A DNA stretch of 64,000 nucleotides from NCBI RefSeq assembly GCF_023065955.2, contig NW_026623089.1, positions 31,836,767 to 31,900,766 on the forward strand. Direction: 5' to 3'. Made by a program: the position numbers and the translations under genes. Positions 60,385 to 64,000 of this stretch are shown in pieces. A model generated the notes under the pieces. It was not told the DNA's origin. It did no database searches and was given only the letters and a program-made list of their open reading frames with translations. This stretch comes from Ursus arctos. Taxonomy: Eukaryota; Chordata; Mammalia; Carnivora; Ursidae. Positions within the stretch are counted from its first letter, which is position 1. Each line of letters begins with the position of its first letter.

Positions 60385-60795
60385 GCTCCCTTTGATCACA
60401 GGGCTTTGCACATGCTGTTCCATCTGCTAGAAATTATAACCACTCCCCACACCCCCTACCAGAATTACCTATTTTCTTCAGATCTCAAGTCATCATTCCT
60501 TCAGGAAAAACTTTCAATGATCTCCCTGACAAGGCCACATCCTGCTATTATGATAGGTCCTAACACTTAATACTTTGGCACTAATTACAACTAAAATTAT
60601 AGAATTTGAAAACTTCACATCAGTTAGTGTGATTCTTTAATATCTGCTTTCTGCTAGCAGACCACAAGCTCAACTAGGGCAGGGATGGTATCATTTTTTT
60701 TTTTCAGCCCCTGACACAGTCGCTGATATAGAACAAGTAGCCAATCAATATTTGTTGGATAAGTGAATTAATAAAAGGATAAATGAATGAATTGA
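60385..60795 (+). mobile_element. L2 LINE 3' end
   Basis: GGCTTTGCACATGCTGTTCC, TCCCTGACAAGGCCACATCC, GCAGACCACAAGCTCAACTA and the final CAATCAATATTTGTTGGATA match the L2 tail well. Confidence 0.82.
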
Positions 60796-61261
60796 CAAGA
60801 ATCAAGATAGGAAAGGAGAGTCAAAAGTGGAAGGACTGTGTAAGAAGCCTCACAGAAGTTCTTGAAAGTATTTGCCAAAAAGGAGGGAATATTTCTTAAG
60901 TTTACTACACCTTTTCCACTCTGGGTGCTAAATATACATTATCTCACAGGCATTGTTACTTCCGTCTTAAAAATTAGTAAAAACAAAGTCTGTCTGACCT
61001 CCATGTTGTGCTTTTTTCCATGTATCATTGAGAATGTGGGGATTGAAAATTGTAGGAAATGAGAATATTCACCACAAACGCTGACTAGGAGGGAAGGGAA
61101 AGAAGAGACAGAGAGAAAGCCAGTGTTTAGCAGAATGCACAGGAGATACTGATTCAACCCAAAAGCAATGACCACTGAAATGGTACTTTTGACTTAAAAC
61201 CGAAAGTCATCTACTGGAAACAGCTTATCTTTAAAATGGAGAGTAAGAATAGGCCAAAATA
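60796..61261. other. Intergenic DNA without recognisable features
   Basis: Nothing supportable. Confidence 0.4.
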
Positions 61262-61492
61262 GGGGTGCGCCTAGGTGGCTCAGTCGGTTTCGGCTCTTGG
61301 TTTCGGCTCAGGTCGTGATCTCCGGGTCATGGGATCAAGCCCTGTGTCCAGCCCCGCATCAGGCTCTGTGCTGAGTGCGGAGTCTGCTTGAGATTCCCTC
61401 ACCCTCTTCCTCTACCTCCCCCTCTGCCCCTCTCCCTGCTTGCTCTCCTTCTCCCTCTGTGAAATAAATGAATAAAATCTTAAGAAAAAAAA
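61262..61492 (+). repeat. can-SINE with 17-base TSD
   Basis: GGGGTGCGCCTAGGTGGCTC head, full body. AAGAATAGGCCAAAATA at 61245-61261 and 61493-61509, perfect. Confidence 0.94.
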
Positions 61493-61675
61493 AAGAATAG
61501 GCCAAAATAATATTATGCACTGTAATCCTGAAATTTCCAATCTAGATGCATGGATCTCACACTGAAGCCTTTAGGGACCAATATGCCTGATAGATATTAG
61601 ACAACAGAAAGTAGTGGGGAACAAGAGAATGCATACTGAGTGTGTGTCCCACCTAAAGGCATTCAAAAATCAATT

Positions 61676-61680
<5 letters not shown>

Positions 61681-61747
<67 letters not shown>
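61681..61747. repeat. Compound (TC)n(AC)n microsatellite
   Basis: About 16 TC units followed directly by about 17 AC units. Confidence 0.97.
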
Positions 61748-61749
<2 letters not shown>

Positions 61750-62377
61750 CTCACTGTTTAACCAAACACAATAATTCCACTGGCTGAGTGTGGGTCATGG
61801 GCCTCAAAGAGCTTGTGCCTCTGTGATTGCTCTAAATTCTAGGGAAGAGCTGAACATGTCAAAAAAAAAAAAGTAATAAAAACATTATTCTAAACCATAG
61901 TAATCAAAATTTACAATAATCAAATGGGGTACATGATTCTATACTTAGGATTCATCTTAATTCATCAGTTAAATCTAATTCAACAAACTAGTAAATAAAA
62001 TTTGTAGATAAAAAATAATGACCCAGGTGTTAAGGGTTACAACATGGAATGAGTCACCATCTCTGTACTTCCTTATTTCTCAGTTCAGATTCTACAAAGT
62101 TTCAAGAATGGGCAGTCACATGGTTACAAAATAACCTCTCCTCTGCTCAGAAGAAAATTAGTCCCTCATATAGTCCATGATTTACATCTTACCTCATGAA
62201 CATTCATTCACCTTTACACTATCATAGTCCCGTAACATCCTGTGTTCTAAAAATGCCTCTTGCCTACCTACACAAAAATTCCAATTTCTTTAGTCCTGAG
62301 TGACAGGAAAATAATTTGTGTTTGAATTCCAGTGCCCACTCAGGGGTCGATAAATGTTCCTGAACCCAACAATGACT
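61748..62377. other. Intergenic DNA without recognisable features
   Basis: Nothing supportable. Confidence 0.4.
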
Positions 62378-62557
62378 TTTTTAAAGATTTGTTTATTTAT
62401 TTTAGAGAGAGCTAGAGAGAGAGAGAGTATGCGTGAGTGGGAGGAAGGGCTGGGGGGAGAGAAAGAATCCTCAAGCAGACTCCCTGCTGAGCATGGAGCC
62501 CCACCCAGGGCTCATCCCAGGACCCTGAGATCATGACCTGAGCTGAAATCAAGAGTT
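62378..62557 (-). repeat. can-SINE, inverted, head missing
   Basis: Begins AAAGATTTGTTTATTTATTT and stops at GACCTGAGCTGAAATCAAGA; the tRNA-derived end is absent. Confidence 0.85.
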
Positions 62558-62559
62558 TT

Positions 62560-62785
62560 TTTTCCTTCTGGTTCCTTCACATGGTCTTACCTCTGAACCT
62601 CTATCCTAATGTTCTCTTCTAATAAAGGCCCCTATTTTTATAAGGATCAAGGCCTACCCTAATGATCTCATTTGATCTCTTTAAAGAATCCATCTCCAAG
62701 TATAGTCACAGTCTGAAGTACTAGGGGTAGGATTTCAATATAGGAATGGGGGCAGGGGTGCCACAATTCAGCCCATAACAGAATT
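62560..62785 (-). mobile_element. MLT1 (MaLR) LTR fragment
   Basis: Read on the minus strand: GGCTGAATTGTGGCACCCC, CTAGTACTTCAGACTGTGAC, AGATCATTAGGGTAGGC and GACCATGTGAAGG follow the 5' half of an MLT1 LTR. Confidence 0.75.
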
Positions 62786-62859
62786 AAAGAATCCGTGTTT
62801 TCGAATCCTGCCCCAAGTGATTTCAATGTGCAGCTATATTTGAGAGTCAGTGCCCCACA

Positions 62860-63036
62860 TAGGATTCTCAAACATGGCTGTATTAGAGTCACCTGGGCAG
62901 CTTAAAAAGAGTAAAAACAGCAATGCTTATGTACCACCCTCAGAGATTTGATTTCATCTGTGTGGGATGGGGTACTGTTAGTTTCCCAAAGTTCCCGGGT
63001 GACTTACATATGTAGCCAGGTCTAAACACCACTGTA
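62860..63036 (+). mobile_element. hAT-Charlie MITE (MER5-like)
   Basis: TTCTCAAACATGGCTGTATT, AGAGTCACCTGGGCAGCTTA, ACCACCCTCAGAGATTTGAT order matches MER5-class elements. Diverged. Confidence 0.6.
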
Positions 63037-63149
63037 TGACTAGATCTTACAAGGCATTAGAGCTTTCCCCTTGCTCTCAGGGGAAACTTGCTTTGGGGGA
63101 AGCCAGCTGCTATGTCATGAAGATACTTAAGCAGTCCTAAGGAGACATC

Positions 63150-63440
63150 CACATAGTGAGAAACTGAAGCTTCCTGTCAACAGCCAGTAAGGAAGTGAGG
63201 CCTTTTTCCAAGACCCATGTGAGTGAGCCATCTTAGAAGTTAATCCTGGAGCCTCAGTAAAGTGTTCAGATGAGTGCAGCTTTGATCAACACCTGGACTT
63301 CAACTTCCAGAACCAGAACCATTCTGCTAAGCCACTCCTAATTTGCAAAGCCACAGAAACTGTGAAATAATAAATGTTTATTGTTTTGACTTGCTAAGTT
63401 TTAGGGTAATTTATTAAGCAGAAATCGGTAACTCATATGC
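63150..63440 (+). mobile_element. LTR-like fragment (ERVL/MaLR type)
   Basis: GTGAGTGAGCCATCTTAGAA, CAGATGAGTGCAGCTTTGAT, ATAATAAATGTTTATTGTTT and GGGTAATTTATTAAGCAGAA resemble the 3' part of a mammalian LTR repeat. Family not certain. Confidence 0.55.
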
Positions 63441-64000
63441 CCACTAAAACTATAATTCTATTATGATATACACTAACATCCCTAAAGTATGTTTAAAACT
63501 AGCTATTTTGGAGCCTGTCCCTTCCTGTTACATCCTTCCCTTCCTTCACTTCCCATTTTTGCTACCTCCAGAAGCCACCAATTTCCTTTTTTTCTGGGTG
63601 TTAAAAGGTCCTAAACAGAATATTTAAAAAGTCTCTTTTACCCCTAATGGGCCCAAGAAGGAGATTCCTTATGGGCAGATCTTGATCTTCTTTCTGGAGT
63701 GACAGCTGTAGGAGGAGATATTTTAGATCATCCAGACCTCTCAACGTTCTATTCATAAATATCCACTTATTTCACTTAGGTATGCATTTATTCACCCAAG
63801 GGGACTTTAATTATAATCAGCAGCAGCAACTTGGAAAAGAAAAGCAATCAGAAACTTGAATGCCACCTAAGCAGGCCTTCTGTGTGTTTATGGTAAGCCC
63901 ATGTATGAAGTATTTCCAAACACGTAACCAGAGGGAGGACTTGAGCTTTGGTGATGGGTGGAATACAGAGTATTAGAATAAGTAGGGGCATGTTGTGGGA
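63441..64000. other. Intergenic DNA without recognisable features
   Basis: No exon of the expected neighbour (NOC3L in other mammals) is visible before the right edge. Confidence 0.4.

Noticed and set aside
1..64000. CRISPR arrays, operons, phage or other prokaryotic systems
   Set aside because: No regularly spaced repeats with unique spacers and no dense coding; the interspersed mammalian repeats and spliced gene exclude a prokaryotic source.

Overview
This is nuclear genomic DNA from a mammal of the order Carnivora, very probably a caniform of the bear/panda or seal type. The evidence is about 55 copies of the carnivore-specific tRNA-Lys-derived SINE (can-SINE/SINEC), several with near-intact young consensus and perfect target-site duplications (TSDs), a young carnivore-type L1 3' end, and a recognisable mammalian single-copy gene. 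Family and subfamily names for repeats are from memory of consensus sequences; no database was searched.

The only protein-coding gene I can support is the 5' part of TBC1D12 (TBC1 domain family member 12, a Rab11-binding TBC protein), read on the minus strand. Exon 1 (coding 46158-47104) lies in a CpG island with an NRF1-type site, a CCAAT box and a YY1-like element upstream. Exon 2 is 12461-12584. Intron 1 is 33.6 kb (12585-46157) and at least 12.46 kb of intron 2 runs to the left edge. The visible exons encode residues 1-357, the disordered N-terminal half plus a conserved linker motif; the catalytic-type TBC domain must lie beyond the left edge.

Region by region: 1-4990 is an old L1 in plus orientation broken by SINEs and by a fragment of carnivore L1 3' end. 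6400-6830 is an L2 tail. 6831-12460 is mostly unassigned intron. 12.7-20.7 kb is a dense SINE cluster, much of it inserted in a second old L1. 20.7-24.7 kb is quiet. 26.4-30.8 kb holds L1 fragments, a MaLR LTR and a small retroposed poly(A) piece. 31-36.6 kb has young SINEs. 39.1-39.6 kb is a processed pseudogene of ribosomal protein RPS15A. 46.0-47.4 kb is the TBC1D12 promoter and exon 1. 47.4-64 kb is upstream intergenic DNA with L1, a long fossil L2 (53.47-56.64 kb) carrying nested insertions, MLT1-type LTRs and hAT-Charlie-like fragments.

I found no CRISPR array, operon, phage, tRNA gene or previously undescribed system. The points worth a second look are the sequence architecture around the TBC1D12 start codon (hairpin, weak context, overlapping upstream ORF, strong downstream AUG), the pseudogene, and several dated nesting events among repeats.
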